This document shows positions 34,494 to 44,972 of a stretch of DNA of 64,000 nt, piece by piece. Positions within the stretch are counted from its first letter, which is position 1. Every line of letters begins with the position of its first letter. A program made the translations under genes and the position numbers. The notes under the pieces were generated by a model. It saw nothing but the letters and a program-made list of their open reading frames with translations, was not told the DNA's origin and made no database searches. The stretch covers positions 1 through 64,000 of the forward strand of contig NZ_AUIP01000015.1 of the NCBI RefSeq assembly GCF_000423765.1, given 5' to 3'. This stretch comes from Streptococcus porci DSM 23759 (GTDB lineage: Bacteria; Bacillota; Bacilli; Lactobacillales; Streptococcaceae).

Positions 34494-34619
34494 ATGATGA
34501 AAGGTTGGCAAATCTTTTTGTTAAGAACAATCTATTACACACTGATTATTTTAGTCTTGATTTACTTGTTTAGTTATCTTGGACAGGGGCAAGGCAGTTT
34601 TATCTACAAAGAATTTTAG
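34494..34619 (+). CDS. dltX: DltX, small D-alanylation membrane protein
   Basis: A 41-residue protein starting MMKGWQIFLL, with one membrane helix (~8-28: FLLRTIYYTLIILVLIYLF) and the conserved C-terminal tail QGSFIYKEF. DltX is required for D-alanylation and its C-terminal motif is thought to accept D-Ala on the outer face. TAAGGAG directly precedes two adjacent in-frame ATGs (34,494 and 34,497); either could be used. It lies 7 bp after dltS and 15 bp before dltA. Confidence 0.9.
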   Translation: MMKGWQIFLLRTIYYTLIILVLIYLFSYLGQGQGSFIYKEF

Positions 34620-34634
34620 AAAAGGATGTGGTGT

Positions 34635-36173
34635 ATGATTCAAAATATGATTCAACAAATCGAACATTGGGCTCAGGTGGATGGGGATTTTCCTGTTTAT
34701 GACATACTGGGGAAGCGATATAGTTACAAGAACTTAAAGGAAGATTCGGATACCTTGGCCGCTTATCTTGATTCGCTGGGCTTGGTCGAAAAGTCTCCAG
34801 TTATGGTGTTTGGCAGCCACGAATATGAGATGTTAGTGAGTTTTCTCGCCCTATCTAAATCTGGCCACGCCTACATTCCTGTGGATGCCCATTCGGCTTT
34901 GGATCGGATTGAGGCGATTTTAGAAATCGCAGAGCCGAGTTTGATTATTTCTGTTGGTGATTTTCCCATTACAGGAAATGCTATACCAATGATTGATGAT
35001 AAGCAGCTGTCAAATGTTTTATCTAAAAAGGTTGGATACGACATCACTCACGCTGTTCAAGGCGATGATAATTACTATATCATCTTCACTTCCGGAACGA
35101 CAGGAAAGCCCAAAGGTGTGCAAATCTCGCATGATAATTTGCTGAGTTTCACCAATTGGATGATTGAATCGGATGATTTTTCGGTTCCTGAAAGACCTCA
35201 GATGTTGGCGCAACCACCCTATTCATTTGACTTGTCTGTCATGTATTGGGCTCCAACGTTAGCCAAAGGAGGAACTTTGTATGCATTACCAAAAGAATTG
35301 GTTCAGGATTTCAAGCGTCTTTTTAGTACGATAAATGAACTTCCAATAGGCGTTTGGACATCGACACCGTCATTTGTTGATATGGCTATGTTGTCCAAGG
35401 AATTTAGCGAAGAAACGCTTCCGCAGCTTAATCGTTTTTATTTCTGTGGGGAAGAACTGACCTTGAAAACAGCTCAGAAATTACAGGAGCGTTTTCCAAA
35501 CGCTCGTATAATTAACTCTTATGGTCCTACAGAAGCAACGGTTGCTTTTTCAGCTATGACTGTTACGCCAGACTTACTATCGGGAATAGACCGACTTCCA
35601 ATAGGATATGTCAAGTCAGATTCGCCAACCTTTATCATTGATGAGGTTGGAAATCAGCTACCAGCAGGAGAGCAGGGAGAAATCATCGTGACAGGTCCAG
35701 CTGTGTCAAAAGGTTATCTCAATAATCCTGAAAAGACGGAAGAAGCCTTTTTCACTTATAATGGACAACCTGCCTACCATACTGGCGATTTAGGTACTCT
35801 GTCTACCGATGGCCTCTTGCGTTATGGCGGTCGCCTTGATTTTCAGATTAAATTCAATGGTTACCGTATTGAGTTGGAAGATGTGGCACAAAATTTGAAC
35901 AAGTCAACCTTAGTTGAATCAGCAGTCGCAGTACCACGCTATAATAAAGAACATAAGGTACAAAATCTCATCGCCTATGTGGTTTTAAAAGAGGGTTCAG
36001 CTCAGCTATTTGCCAAAGAAATAGATATTACAAAGGCTATCCGTGAAGAACTTAAGGACATCATGATGGACTATATGATGCCGACTAAGTTTATCTATCG
36101 TGAGAGTTTACCGCTAACGCCTAATGGGAAGGTGAACCTGAAAGGCCTCATTGAAGAGGTGAATCAGCGATGA
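34635..36173 (+). CDS. dltA: D-alanine--D-alanyl carrier protein ligase
   Basis: A 512-residue adenylate-forming enzyme that activates D-Ala with ATP and loads it on DltC in the cytoplasm. [18 protein letters not shown] is the ATP loop, [13 protein letters not shown] the A5 region, YHTGDLG and [20 protein letters not shown] the hinge, and [14 protein letters not shown] the C-terminal catalytic Lys. I start at ATG 34,635 (AAAAGGA 8 bp upstream); the in-frame ATG at 34,626 abuts that site. It overlaps dltB by 4 bp. Confidence 0.96.
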   Translation: MIQNMIQQIEHWAQVDGDFPVYDILGKRYSYKNLKEDSDTLAAYLDSLGLVEKSPVMVFGSHEYEMLVSFLALSKSGHAYIPVDAHSALDRIEAILEIAEPSLIISVGDFPITGNAIPMIDDKQLSNVLSKKVGYDITHAVQGDDNYYIIFTSGTTGKPKGVQISHDNLLSFTNWMIESDDFSVPERPQMLAQPPYSFDLSVMYWAPTLAKGGTLYALPKELVQDFKRLFSTINELPIGVWTSTPSFVDMAMLSKEFSEETLPQLNRFYFCGEELTLKTAQKLQERFPNARIINSYGPTEATVAFSAMTVTPDLLSGIDRLPIGYVKSDSPTFIIDEVGNQLPAGEQGEIIVTGPAVSKGYLNNPEKTEEAFFTYNGQPAYHTGDLGTLSTDGLLRYGGRLDFQIKFNGYRIELEDVAQNLNKSTLVESAVAVPRYNKEHKVQNLIAYVVLKEGSAQLFAKEIDITKAIREELKDIMMDYMMPTKFIYRESLPLTPNGKVNLKGLIEEVNQR

Positions 36174-37426
36174 ATTTGCAACAGTTACCACACTTAGAAG
36201 TCTATGGCAATCCTTTGTATTTTATCTATCTTATTTTAGCTGTGTTGCCAATCTTTATCGGACTTTTTTATAAGAAACGCTTCCCCATCTATGAGACGCT
36301 GATTAGCTTGCTTTTCATTTTCCTGATGTTAACGGGAACAGACTTGTCACAACTCTTTTCTTTTGGCCTATATGTGGTTTGGCAGACGATTCTGGTGTTT
36401 GCTTATCGGAATTATCGAGCCAAAGCGAATCAGACTTGGATTTTCTTTCTTAGTGTGTTTCTGGCGATATTCCCATTGACTTTTGTCAAAGTGACACCTC
36501 TTTTGTTGGGAATGCAGAATGCTCATCAAGCAACACTCTTTAGTTTTCTTGGGATTTCTTATTTAACCTTTAAATCTGTAGGTATGCTCATGGAAATGCG
36601 TGATGGAGTGCTAACAGAATTTACTCTTTGGCAATTCTTGCGTTTCCTTCTCTTTTTACCGACCTTTTCAAGTGGACCGATTGACCGTTTTCGACGATTC
36701 AATGAGGATTATGAGAAGATTCCTGATAAGGCAGAACTTCTTGATATGTTGGAAAAGGCTGTGCATTATTTGATGCGAGGTTTCCTTTATAAATTTATCA
36801 TCGCTTATGTGCTAGGTCAGGTTCTCCTCCCTCCCCTGCAAGAGATGGCTTTGTCAAGAGGAGGGACATTTAGTCTTTTAACGCTAAGTATCATGTATGT
36901 CTATGGCTTTAACTTATTTTTTGATTTTGCCGGATATACCTTATTTGCTCTAGCGATGTCGCAACTCATGGGTATAAAAAGCCCTGCTAACTTTGACCAA
37001 CCTTTCAAGTCTCGTGATTTGAAAGAATTTTGGAATCGTTGGCACATGAGCCTGTCTTTTTGGTTTAGAGATTATGTTTTCATGAGACTGGTAAAGGTCC
37101 TGATGAAGAATAAAGTGTTTAAAAACAGAAATACGACTTCAAGCGTCGCTTATCTGATAAACATGCTTATCATGGGACTTTGGCATGGCTTAACTTGGTA
37201 TTATATTGCCTACGGGCTCTTTCATGGGCTTGGTCTTATCATCAATGACTGGTGGTTGCGTAAGAAGAAAAGTATCAATAAAGAGAGAAAAGCAAAGGGA
37301 CAGTCACCCCTGCCAGAAAACAGATGGACAGAAGCCCTGGGAATTATTATCACCTTTAACGTGGTCATGTTCTCATTTCTTCTGTTCTCAGGATTTTTGG
37401 ATCAGCTCTGGTTTCCAAAATATTAG
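36170..37426 (+). CDS. dltB: D-alanyl transfer protein DltB (MBOAT family)
   Basis: A 418-residue multispan membrane O-acyltransferase that moves D-Ala from DltC across the membrane. [18 protein letters not shown] and [17 protein letters not shown] carry the conserved MBOAT features, with the catalytic His in LWHGLTW. The ATGA overlap with dltA indicates coupled translation. Length is normal for the family. Confidence 0.95.
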   Translation: MNLQQLPHLEVYGNPLYFIYLILAVLPIFIGLFYKKRFPIYETLISLLFIFLMLTGTDLSQLFSFGLYVVWQTILVFAYRNYRAKANQTWIFFLSVFLAIFPLTFVKVTPLLLGMQNAHQATLFSFLGISYLTFKSVGMLMEMRDGVLTEFTLWQFLRFLLFLPTFSSGPIDRFRRFNEDYEKIPDKAELLDMLEKAVHYLMRGFLYKFIIAYVLGQVLLPPLQEMALSRGGTFSLLTLSIMYVYGFNLFFDFAGYTLFALAMSQLMGIKSPANFDQPFKSRDLKEFWNRWHMSLSFWFRDYVFMRLVKVLMKNKVFKNRNTTSSVAYLINMLIMGLWHGLTWYYIAYGLFHGLGLIINDWWLRKKKSINKERKAKGQSPLPENRWTEALGIIITFNVVMFSFLLFSGFLDQLWFPKY

Positions 37427-37458
37427 TACATCATTAAAAATAATAGGAGAATTTAAAA

Positions 37459-37698
37459 ATGGATATTAAAACAGAATTACTAAGCATTATCGACGAACTT
37501 TTTATGGAGGACGTTTCTGACATCATGGACGAAGATCTTTATGATGCAGGGATTTTGGATAGCTTGGGGACAGTTGAACTGATTGTAAACTTAGAAGAAC
37601 GTTTTGACATTGTCGTTCCTGTATCTGAATTAGGGCGTGAGGACTGGAACACTGCAAATAAAATCATTGCAGGAATAGAGGAACTCAGAAATGCTTAA
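37459..37698 (+). CDS. dltC: D-alanyl carrier protein DltC
   Basis: A 79-residue acyl-carrier-like protein. Ser35 in [11 protein letters not shown] is the 4'-phosphopantetheine site that carries D-Ala as a thioester. AGGAG precedes the ATG. It overlaps dltD by 8 bp. Confidence 0.95.
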   Translation: MDIKTELLSIIDELFMEDVSDIMDEDLYDAGILDSLGTVELIVNLEERFDIVVPVSELGREDWNTANKIIAGIEELRNA

Positions 37699-38953
37699 AC
37701 GCCTTTGGCAGATTTTGGGGCCAATTCTCTGTGCCTTTCTTCTTGCCAGTGCCCTTATCGGCTTCTTCCCAAGTCAAATCACCTATTCAAAGAGTGCTGA
37801 GAAGAAAGATGCAGTTGCTTTATCAACCTCACAATTTAAAAGTAGATATAAAAAGAATCGGGCCCTTTCGGACAACTCAATCAACTTTGTTCCTTTTTTT
37901 GGGTCTAGCGAGTGGTCACGTTTTGACATCATGCATCCATCTGTTTTAGCAGAAGCTTACAATAGATCTTACACCCCTTATCTTCTTGGACAAAGAGGAG
38001 CAGCGTCTTTAACTCACTTTTTTGGCAGTCAGGAAATAGCTGACGCTTTGAAAGGAAAGCAGGCTGTTTATTTCGTTTCTCCGCAATGGTTTGTAAAAGA
38101 GGGGACTAACGCGAATGCTTTTCAGAAGTACTTATCTACTGGGCAAATCGCTGAATTTTTAGCAACTAACAAGGGAACAGAGTACGATAGCTACGCTGCC
38201 AAGCGTTTATTAGAAATCTACCCCCAAGCTCCATTTCAAGCTATGCTGACAAAGGTGTCTGGTGGGGAAAACTTGAATGACTCAGAGAAGGCTAGCCTTG
38301 ATTTTCAACGACAGATTTTGCTGAAAGAGGATAATTTCTTTGGTCGATTAGCTTTTGATACTGGAAATTACCAGAAGGTTCAAAAACAAGCCAAAAAATT
38401 ACCTCAGGATTTTTCCTACGCGAGCTTGGAGAAATTGGCAATAAAAGATGGACGGAAGAAGACTAGCAACAATGAATTTGGCATTAAAAATCATTTTTAT
38501 ACAACTAGGATAGCTTCGCATAAAGAAAGATTGCGGGGAAGTCAAGTGGCCTTTGATTATAGAAAATCCCCAGAGTATCAAGATTTTCAACTCATGCTCC
38601 AGCAATTTGCGGAGAGTGAAACGAACGTCATATTTGTTATTCCACCAGTCAATGATAAGTGGGCCGCTTTTACGGGTTTGAATCAGGACATGTATCAGCA
38701 AGCAGTCGCTAAGATTAAGCACCAGTTAGAAAGTCAAGGATTTACCAATATCGCTGATTTTTCAAAAGATGGGGCTAAACCTTACTTCATGCAGGATACC
38801 ATTCACATGGGCTGGATAGGTTGGCTAGAGATGGATAAGCAGATAAACCCTTTCTTAACCCAACAAGCAGAGGCGCCAACTTACAAGCTTAATTCTAGAT
38901 TTTTGAGTCAGGACTGGGCAAATTACACAGGTAGCCTAGAAGAATTTAAGTAA
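37691..38953 (+). CDS. dltD: D-alanyl-lipoteichoic acid biosynthesis protein DltD
   Basis: A 420-residue membrane-anchored SGNH-like protein. One N-terminal helix (~7-27) anchors it outside the cell; [11 protein letters not shown] holds the catalytic Ser and [10 protein letters not shown] the Asp-His pair. It acts in the final transfer of D-Ala to lipoteichoic acid. It is the last gene of the dlt operon, and the GNAT remnant follows by 16 bp. Confidence 0.95.
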   Translation: MLKRLWQILGPILCAFLLASALIGFFPSQITYSKSAEKKDAVALSTSQFKSRYKKNRALSDNSINFVPFFGSSEWSRFDIMHPSVLAEAYNRSYTPYLLGQRGAASLTHFFGSQEIADALKGKQAVYFVSPQWFVKEGTNANAFQKYLSTGQIAEFLATNKGTEYDSYAAKRLLEIYPQAPFQAMLTKVSGGENLNDSEKASLDFQRQILLKEDNFFGRLAFDTGNYQKVQKQAKKLPQDFSYASLEKLAIKDGRKKTSNNEFGIKNHFYTTRIASHKERLRGSQVAFDYRKSPEYQDFQLMLQQFAESETNVIFVIPPVNDKWAAFTGLNQDMYQQAVAKIKHQLESQGFTNIADFSKDGAKPYFMQDTIHMGWIGWLEMDKQINPFLTQQAEAPTYKLNSRFLSQDWANYTGSLEEFK

Positions 38954-38969
38954 GATTAGAGGAAGAAGA

Positions 38970-39460
38970 ATGAAACTTATTCCCCTAAAGAAGGAGGATT
39001 ATTCAGCCTTTATGAAAGCCTGTCAGGTTTCGTTCTCATTAGCCGTCCAAGAAGAAAAAGATATTTCAGATGAACTCATTCCACCCGATGAGGATTTGTT
39101 GGAGAGTTTGCATCATCCTGATGCCCAGTCTTTTTTCATTGAAGAAGCTGGAGAAATTATTGGAGAAGTCGTCGTTCAGATTGCAGCTAATTATCACAAT
39201 CATTTGGATTTTTTCTACATGAATCCAGATATTATTGGAAAGGTTATGGGAGTAGGGTTTGGGAATTGATTGAAAAATCTTATCCTGAAACAATTATCTG
39301 GGAAACAACGACACCTTATTTTGAAAAACGCAACATTGCTTTTTACCTTAAGAAGTGTGGCTTTAAGATTGTCGACATCTTTGTCTTTGATGATGATGTA
39401 GATGAACTGATGTTTCAGTTTGAGAAAATCATGAAAAATAGACCAGAAATGGATGAATGA
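38970..39460 (+). pseudogene. GNAT acetyltransferase, frameshifted
   Basis: The first frame (to a stop at 39,267-39,269) reads as the N-terminal two thirds of a GNAT acetyltransferase through FYMNPDIIGKVMG. The correct continuation, SRVWELIEKSYPETIIWETT, lies in another frame beginning near 39,249 and runs to 39,460 (PYFEKRNIAFYLKKCGF). A single-base loss near 39,245-39,250, beside a G/A-rich stretch, explains this. The acetyl-CoA loop is split, so the product should be inactive. The joined length, about 163 residues, is normal for the family. A base-call error cannot be excluded. Confidence 0.85.
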
Positions 39461-41798
39461 AATGAAAGATAGTGTTCAAGGTCTATCAGCTGACCAAGTT
39501 CAAAAACGAGTAGAAGCTGGTCAGACTAACGATTTTAAGACCAAAGCCAGTGATAGTAACTGGGAAATTTTTAGGCGAAATGTGTTTACTACTTTTAATG
39601 CATTAAACTTTCTAGTCTTTTTGGCTTTACTAGCAGTGCAGGCTTGGTCAAATCTCTTTTTCTTTGGAGTTATTATTCTCAATGCTGTTTCAGGAATGTT
39701 GACGGAATTGCGAGCTCGTCGTATGATTGACAAACTGAATCTCATGACCAAAGACCAGATTCAGGTGGTTCGTGACGGTCAGATTGTCTTGATTGACCCA
39801 GAGGATATTGTCTTAGATGATGTTCTCTTCTTATCTGCGGGGCAACAAGTGCCCAGTGATGCTCAGGTTATCAAGGGCTCGGCTGAGTTAAATGAAGCGA
39901 TGCTAACAGGAGAGAGTGACCTTATTTTAAAAACTCAGGGTTCTGAATTACTGTCGGGGAGTTATCTGGTTAGTGGCCAGCTCTACGCGCGCGTGGTTCA
40001 TGTCGGAGCAGCTAATTATTCCAACAAGTTGATGTTGGAAGCTAAAATCCACAAGCCGCTGGTCTCTCGCATCATGTATAACATGGATAAAATTGCCAAT
40101 TTTACTGGTAAAATTATCATTCCTTTTGGTCTAGCACTCTTTTTGGAAGCCTACCTAATCAAACTTTTACCGCTGAAAGATTCTGTCGTTACCAGCTCAA
40201 CAGCTCTACTTGGAATGTTACCAAAAGGAATTGCGCTTTTGACCATGACGAGTTTGCTGACGGCAGTTATTAAGCTGGGGATGAAAAATATTCTTGTTCA
40301 GGAGATGTATTCGGTAGAAACGCTGGCGCGTGTTGATGTGCTCTGCTTGGACAAGACGGGAACCATCACCCAAGGAAAAATGACAGTGGAAGAAGTTCAA
40401 TCACTGTCGGATGAGTATTCCTTGGAAAAGATTCAAAAATTACTTGCCGCTTACAGTCAAGCTAGTACAGATAGCAATTCAACAGCGCAAGCCATTCGTA
40501 CAGCTTTTGGAGAGCTAAAACACCCGTATCAAATCAGGGAAAGTATTCCATTTTCCAGTGATAGAAAATGGGGAGCAGTGACTGTTGATGATTTTGGAAG
40601 CCTATTTTTAGGGGCACCTGAAATGCTACTGACAGAAAATCCTACTTCAGTTAGTGAGGCTCAAAAACGTGGCTCCCGTGTACTGATTTTAGCTCAAAGT
40701 CTGGACAGGGTTGATGCTCAGTCAATGACTTTACCATGTCAGATACGTCCTCTAGCTTCTATCGAAATCACAGACCCTATTCGTGAAGATGCTAAGGAAA
40801 CCTTGGAATACTTGCGGTCTCAGGATGTCATCTTAAAAATCATCTCTGGGGATAATCCAGTGACGGTATCGCATATTGCTAAGGAAGCAGGCTTTCTTGA
40901 CTTTGAGAATTATGTGGATTGCTCAAAAATAAGGGATGATGAATTAGTAAAAATGGCTGAAGAAACAGCAATTTTTGGACGAGTATCTCCTCATCAGAAG
41001 AAATTATTGATTCAAACCTTGAAAGCCAATGGACATACCACAGCTATGACTGGGGATGGCGTCAATGACATTTTGGCTCTTCGTGAAGCCGATTGTTCGA
41101 TTGTTATGGCTGAGGGCGATCCTGCGACCAAACAGATTGCCAATCTCGTTCTCTTAGATTCTGAATTTAAGGATATTCCAGAAATTATTTTTGAAGGACG
41201 ACGGGTGGTCAACAATATCGCACACGTGGCACCGATTTTCCTCATAAAGACCATCTACTCTTTCCTTCTAGGGATTGTGTGTATTTTGAGTGTTGCTCTT
41301 GGTAAGGCACAGTATCTTCTTGTTTTTCCTTTTATTCAAGTGCAGATGACCTTGATAGGTCAGTTCGTGGAGGGCTTTCCACCTTTTGTTCTAACTTTTG
41401 AGAAAAATATCAGACCTGTAGAAAAGCACTTTCTCAGAAAATCTCTCATACTAGCCTTGCCAAATGCTCTCATGGTGGTTGTAAGCGTTCTGATTTTTCA
41501 TCTAATGCAGGTCTATGGCGATTTGAGTGTGGAAGATATGCTGACCCTATCCTATTATGTTCTAGGTTCGGCAGGAGTTCTAGCTGTTATTCGTGCCTGC
41601 CTTCCACTGACTAAATCTCGAATGGCCTTAATCCTTTACTCGGTTTTTGGATTTTTCATCAGCTCACATATCTTACATCAAACAGTTGAAATCAACCGAT
41701 TGACTAGCCACACATTAACGATTTATGTCGTTCTCATGAGCATTTTTATCCCTATCTTCTTCTGGTTCAGTCATTGGCAAGAGCGTCAGCATTTCTAA
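39453..41798 (+). CDS. Cation-translocating P-type ATPase
   Basis: A 781-residue P-type ATPase. It has an actuator domain with EAMLTGESDL, the phosphorylation motif VLCLDKTGTITQGKM near 300, and the hinge TAMTGDGVNDILALREAD near 535. About eight to ten membrane helices are predicted. There is no heavy-metal-binding CxxC domain and no CPC membrane motif, so divalent cations such as Ca2+, Mn2+ or Mg2+ are more likely than Cu or Zn. The first ATG overlaps the GNAT remnant by 8 bp; a second at 39,462 is possible. The transported ion is not determined. Confidence 0.9.
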   Translation: MNEMKDSVQGLSADQVQKRVEAGQTNDFKTKASDSNWEIFRRNVFTTFNALNFLVFLALLAVQAWSNLFFFGVIILNAVSGMLTELRARRMIDKLNLMTKDQIQVVRDGQIVLIDPEDIVLDDVLFLSAGQQVPSDAQVIKGSAELNEAMLTGESDLILKTQGSELLSGSYLVSGQLYARVVHVGAANYSNKLMLEAKIHKPLVSRIMYNMDKIANFTGKIIIPFGLALFLEAYLIKLLPLKDSVVTSSTALLGMLPKGIALLTMTSLLTAVIKLGMKNILVQEMYSVETLARVDVLCLDKTGTITQGKMTVEEVQSLSDEYSLEKIQKLLAAYSQASTDSNSTAQAIRTAFGELKHPYQIRESIPFSSDRKWGAVTVDDFGSLFLGAPEMLLTENPTSVSEAQKRGSRVLILAQSLDRVDAQSMTLPCQIRPLASIEITDPIREDAKETLEYLRSQDVILKIISGDNPVTVSHIAKEAGFLDFENYVDCSKIRDDELVKMAEETAIFGRVSPHQKKLLIQTLKANGHTTAMTGDGVNDILALREADCSIVMAEGDPATKQIANLVLLDSEFKDIPEIIFEGRRVVNNIAHVAPIFLIKTIYSFLLGIVCILSVALGKAQYLLVFPFIQVQMTLIGQFVEGFPPFVLTFEKNIRPVEKHFLRKSLILALPNALMVVVSVLIFHLMQVYGDLSVEDMLTLSYYVLGSAGVLAVIRACLPLTKSRMALILYSVFGFFISSHILHQTVEINRLTSHTLTIYVVLMSIFIPIFFWFSHWQERQHF

Positions 41799-41879
41799 GT
41801 TGATGTTTTGATACCTCTAAATGTATTTTCTTTATGAAAAATCAGGGGAGCTACTTGCAAATTACTGAAAAAATTAGAG

Positions 41880-41915
41880 AGCCCTTGCTAAGAGTTTCAT
41901 CTTAGTGAGGGCTTT
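41880..41915 (+). terminator. Terminator after the P-type ATPase gene
   Basis: AGCCCTTGCTAAGA pairs with TCTTAGTGAGGGCT with one small internal mismatch, around a 6-nt loop. A short TTTG follows. Confidence 0.75.
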
Positions 41916-42167
41916 GTGGTAGATGCTTTATTGATTCTCCAATGGAGTATAATCTCATCCACTTTACTGATAGGTAATCCAAATGATGAGATAAGGCGTG
42001 ACACTAAAATGTGACCTTAAAAATTTAACGTCAGTTCAGCCTAGAAAGTGGTTTATATTGTCATTTTTCGCATAAAAGCACGCCCAGTTTCTTTTATCAC
42101 AAGTCACATAATCACTCTAATCCGAGAAACTCATCTTCTGGTTGTTTGACAATGATTTTGTGTTATT

Positions 42168-42198
42168 GTTAGAAAGTTTGAAAAAAATGTTTTATAAT
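42168..42198 (+). promoter_or_regulatory. Promoter implying a leaderless mRNA for the serine hydrolase
   Basis: TATAAT at 42,193-42,198 lies only 8 bp before the ATG at 42,207, and a TTGTTA-like -35 precedes it. Transcription starting about 7 bp after the -10 would begin within 1-3 bases of the ATG. No Shine-Dalgarno sequence is present. Confidence 0.5.
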
Positions 42199-42206
42199 GG
42201 GTTGGT

Positions 42207-43511
42207 ATGAAAAGTAACTATCGGCGTCGTACCAGTCGGCGACAAAAAAGACAAAAAACCACAAAGCATCTTCGTTATCGTTCGGGAAATACCATAAGAG
42301 CTAACAGAAGAAAGACTAATCACTCTTTTGTCCTTACTGGAAAGAAAATTTTGGAACAGTCACCACTTGTTTTTTTGAAGGAGAGCAAGTTTTTTGGGGG
42401 AGCTCTTTCTTTACTTGCGACTCTGACCTTAATTTGGGTAGTCAGCACCGCTTTTCCCAAAAAAGAAAGGCAGGAAGTCAATCAAACAACAAGGACAAGT
42501 AAGGGACAGGAAGATAGACTTCCTAGAACTTCGGGTGAAACTAGGTCGGAAGTTGAGAAAGCTGAGGCTAAGCCGTGGGTAAAGAGTCAGGAAGCAAAAG
42601 AAGCGGCTATGTCTGAGGACTTAGCTTATATGTCATCTTTGGGGCTTTACTATGATTATGCCCATCTGAGTTTGGAGGATACCGTCAAGGCGTTTTTGGC
42701 TGAGCAGGGTTTGGAGGTGTCTCAGGTAGCTTTTTCTTATAAAAACTTAGTGACGAATGAAGCATTTTCCATGAATGACACCCAGCCTATGACGGCTGGC
42801 TCGACTTATAAGTTACCGCTTGCTATGCTCATCATTGATGAGGTGGAGGCTGGTCACATTGATATGACTGAGGAAGTGAATTACACAACTATTGGAAATA
42901 TCACCGATGCTCCAGACTATCCTCTGTATTTGGCTGGTTTTGGTGAGACCATGAATTGGACTCAGATTTTGGACAATGCTTTGATTCATTCTGAAAATAC
43001 ACCTGCCTATATCATGGCAGACCGTTTGGGTGGTTTTCATGTGGCCTACCAGCGTATTGCTAAATTTGGTCAATCAAAAGGGGCTGTTAAAACCATTGAC
43101 TACGATGGCGGCAATAAGACCACCAGCAATTATTACATCCAAGTGCTTGATTATCTTTGGAAAAATAAGGACAAGTACGCTCCCATCATTGACCGCCTAG
43201 ATGCCTCTTTCACCAATCAATGGTACGAACAGTATGTTAATTGGGTTAGGGTTTCTCAAAAACCAGGCTATTCTCAGGAGGCTTTGAATGTCAATGCGAT
43301 TGTTGAGGAGGAGACCCCATATATCATCTCACTTTACACAGCAGGCTTTGGTGGAAGTAATGAATTTACTACGGAAATCAATGGCTACGGCTACTATCAA
43401 GTGACTTGCTTGGCCTATGTCATCAATGAATGGCATAGGGTCAACATGAATCCAGCTAAGGAAGCACTAGCCCCAGAAACAAGCACCGAAAGTGGCTACA
43501 CAGAGAACTAG
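42207..43511 (+). CDS. Class A beta-lactamase-like serine hydrolase, membrane-anchored
   Basis: 434 residues. A very basic cytoplasmic tail (MKSNYRRRTSRRQKRQKTTK) precedes a single membrane helix (~70-88) and a polar linker. The extracellular domain has the SxxK motif STYKLPLAMLIIDE (Ser199, Lys202) and HSENTPAY in the position of the SxN motif. It fits the beta-lactamase2-type family, common in streptococci and probably acting on peptidoglycan or as a penicillin-binding fold rather than as a resistance enzyme. There is no ribosome binding site, and the -10 box is adjacent, so translation is probably leaderless. Confidence 0.8.
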   Translation: MKSNYRRRTSRRQKRQKTTKHLRYRSGNTIRANRRKTNHSFVLTGKKILEQSPLVFLKESKFFGGALSLLATLTLIWVVSTAFPKKERQEVNQTTRTSKGQEDRLPRTSGETRSEVEKAEAKPWVKSQEAKEAAMSEDLAYMSSLGLYYDYAHLSLEDTVKAFLAEQGLEVSQVAFSYKNLVTNEAFSMNDTQPMTAGSTYKLPLAMLIIDEVEAGHIDMTEEVNYTTIGNITDAPDYPLYLAGFGETMNWTQILDNALIHSENTPAYIMADRLGGFHVAYQRIAKFGQSKGAVKTIDYDGGNKTTSNYYIQVLDYLWKNKDKYAPIIDRLDASFTNQWYEQYVNWVRVSQKPGYSQEALNVNAIVEEETPYIISLYTAGFGGSNEFTTEINGYGYYQVTCLAYVINEWHRVNMNPAKEALAPETSTESGYTEN

Positions 43512-43528
43512 GTCTAACCTAGTTTTTT
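43506..43528 (+). terminator. Terminator overlapping the serine hydrolase stop codon
   Basis: AACTAGG and CCTAGTT form a stem with a 5-nt loop followed by TTTT. The TAG stop codon is inside the left arm. Confidence 0.7.
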
Positions 43529-43616
43529 CATTTGAAGCTCTGCCTTTACCTTGAAAAATAGGTCTATAAAAGGTAAAATATATGGGATAGAATTGATAGA
43601 ATGGACTTGTTGTGAC

Positions 43617-44969
43617 ATGAAACAGATCACAGATTTTGAAAATAAAAAAGTATTGGTATTGGGATTGGCACGTTCTGGTGAAGCTGCGGCTCGCCTGCTT
43701 GCTAGGCTGGGAGCTATTGTGACCGTTAATGACGGTAAACCTTTTGATGAAAACCCATCAGCCCAAGCACTTCTTGAGGAGGGCATTAAGGTCGTTTGCG
43801 GTAGTCATCCCCTTGAGCTTTTGGATGAACGTTTTGAACTTATGGTCAAAAATCCAGGGATTCGCTACGACAATCCCATGGTAGCTCGTGCTCTTGAGAA
43901 GGGAATTCCGGTCTGGACAGAGGTTGAGCTAGCCTATTTGATTTCTGAGGCGCCCATTATTGGTATCACAGGCTCAAACGGCAAGACGACAACCACAACT
44001 ATGATTGCGGATGTTTTTAATCACGCAGGCAAGTCAGGACTTCTGTCTGGCAATATTGGTTTTCCAGCCTCTGAGGTGGCTGTCAATGCAACAGCTGATG
44101 ATACCCTCATCATGGAACTTTCTTCCTTCCAGCTTATGGGAGTGGAAACTTTCCGTCCTCATATTGCGGTCATTACCAATCTCATGCCGACCCATATTGA
44201 TTACCACGGGGATTTTGAGGGGTATGTTGAAGCCAAATGGAACATGCAAAATCATATGACAGAAGAGGATTTTGTTGTTCTGAACTTTAACCAAGACTTG
44301 GCAAAAGAGCTGGCGCAACGAACCCAAGCGACAGTCATTCCATTTTCAACCAGTGAAAAAGTGGACGGAGCCTACCTAGAAGAGGGAACCCTCTACTTTA
44401 AAGGTGAGGCGGTTATGTTAGCATCAGAAATCGGTGTGCCGGGTTCTCACAATGTAGAAAATGCCCTTGCCACGATTTCTGTTGCCAAATTGTCAGGTAT
44501 TTCAAATGACATCATCAAGGAAACCTTGTCCTCATTTGGTGGGGTTAAACATCGTCTCCAATTTGTAGGAGAAGTTAATGGGATTAAATTCTACAACGAC
44601 TCAAAATCAACCAACATTTTAGCGACCCAAAAAGCTCTATCAGGTTTTGATAATGCTAAAACGATTCTAATTGCTGGTGGGCTTGATCGTGGCAATGAGT
44701 TTGATGAACTTGTGCCAGATATTACTGGCCTCAAACTCATGGTCATCTTAGGAGAGTCGGCGCCACGTGTTAAGCGGGCAGCGGATAAGGCTGGTGTAGC
44801 GACACTTGTTGCTAAAGATGTAGCTGAGGCAACCCGAATTGCTTATGAAAATGCAGAAGCGGGTGAAGTTGTTCTCCTCAGCCCAGCCAATGCCAGCTGG
44901 GACATGTACAAAAGTTTTGAAGTGCGTGGTGATGAATTTATTACCAGCTTTGAAGCATTGAAGGGATAA
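43617..44969 (+). CDS. murD: UDP-N-acetylmuramoyl-L-alanine--D-glutamate ligase
   Basis: A 450-residue Mur ligase adding D-Glu to UDP-MurNAc-L-Ala in the cytoplasm. It has [17 protein letters not shown] (nucleotide fold), the ATP loop [29 protein letters not shown], and FYNDSKSTN in the C-terminal domain. I start at ATG 43,617 ([11 protein letters not shown]), which gives the standard length; upstream in-frame codons add 22 unrelated residues. No clear Shine-Dalgarno precedes this ATG. It is the first gene of the murD-murG-divIB operon. Confidence 0.95.
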   Translation: MKQITDFENKKVLVLGLARSGEAAARLLARLGAIVTVNDGKPFDENPSAQALLEEGIKVVCGSHPLELLDERFELMVKNPGIRYDNPMVARALEKGIPVWTEVELAYLISEAPIIGITGSNGKTTTTTMIADVFNHAGKSGLLSGNIGFPASEVAVNATADDTLIMELSSFQLMGVETFRPHIAVITNLMPTHIDYHGDFEGYVEAKWNMQNHMTEEDFVVLNFNQDLAKELAQRTQATVIPFSTSEKVDGAYLEEGTLYFKGEAVMLASEIGVPGSHNVENALATISVAKLSGISNDIIKETLSSFGGVKHRLQFVGEVNGIKFYNDSKSTNILATQKALSGFDNAKTILIAGGLDRGNEFDELVPDITGLKLMVILGESAPRVKRAADKAGVATLVAKDVAEATRIAYENAEAGEVVLLSPANASWDMYKSFEVRGDEFITSFEALKG

Positions 44970-44972
44970 ATC

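Larger units (their letters stand above)
41799..42206. other. 408-bp intergenic region after the P-type ATPase
   Basis: It contains the ATPase terminator (41,880-41,915) and, at its right end, the promoter of the next gene. Between them no open frame, repeat or RNA fold stands out. Confidence 0.7.

Noticed and set aside
42207..43511. Antibiotic-resistance beta-lactamase
   Set aside because: It has SxxK and an SxN-like motif but also a membrane anchor and a position beside murD, typical of a housekeeping penicillin-recognising serine hydrolase family in streptococci.
43551..43616. 22-residue N-terminal extension of MurD
   Set aside because: The standard MurD start and 450-residue length are obtained from ATG 43,617; the extension has no family match.
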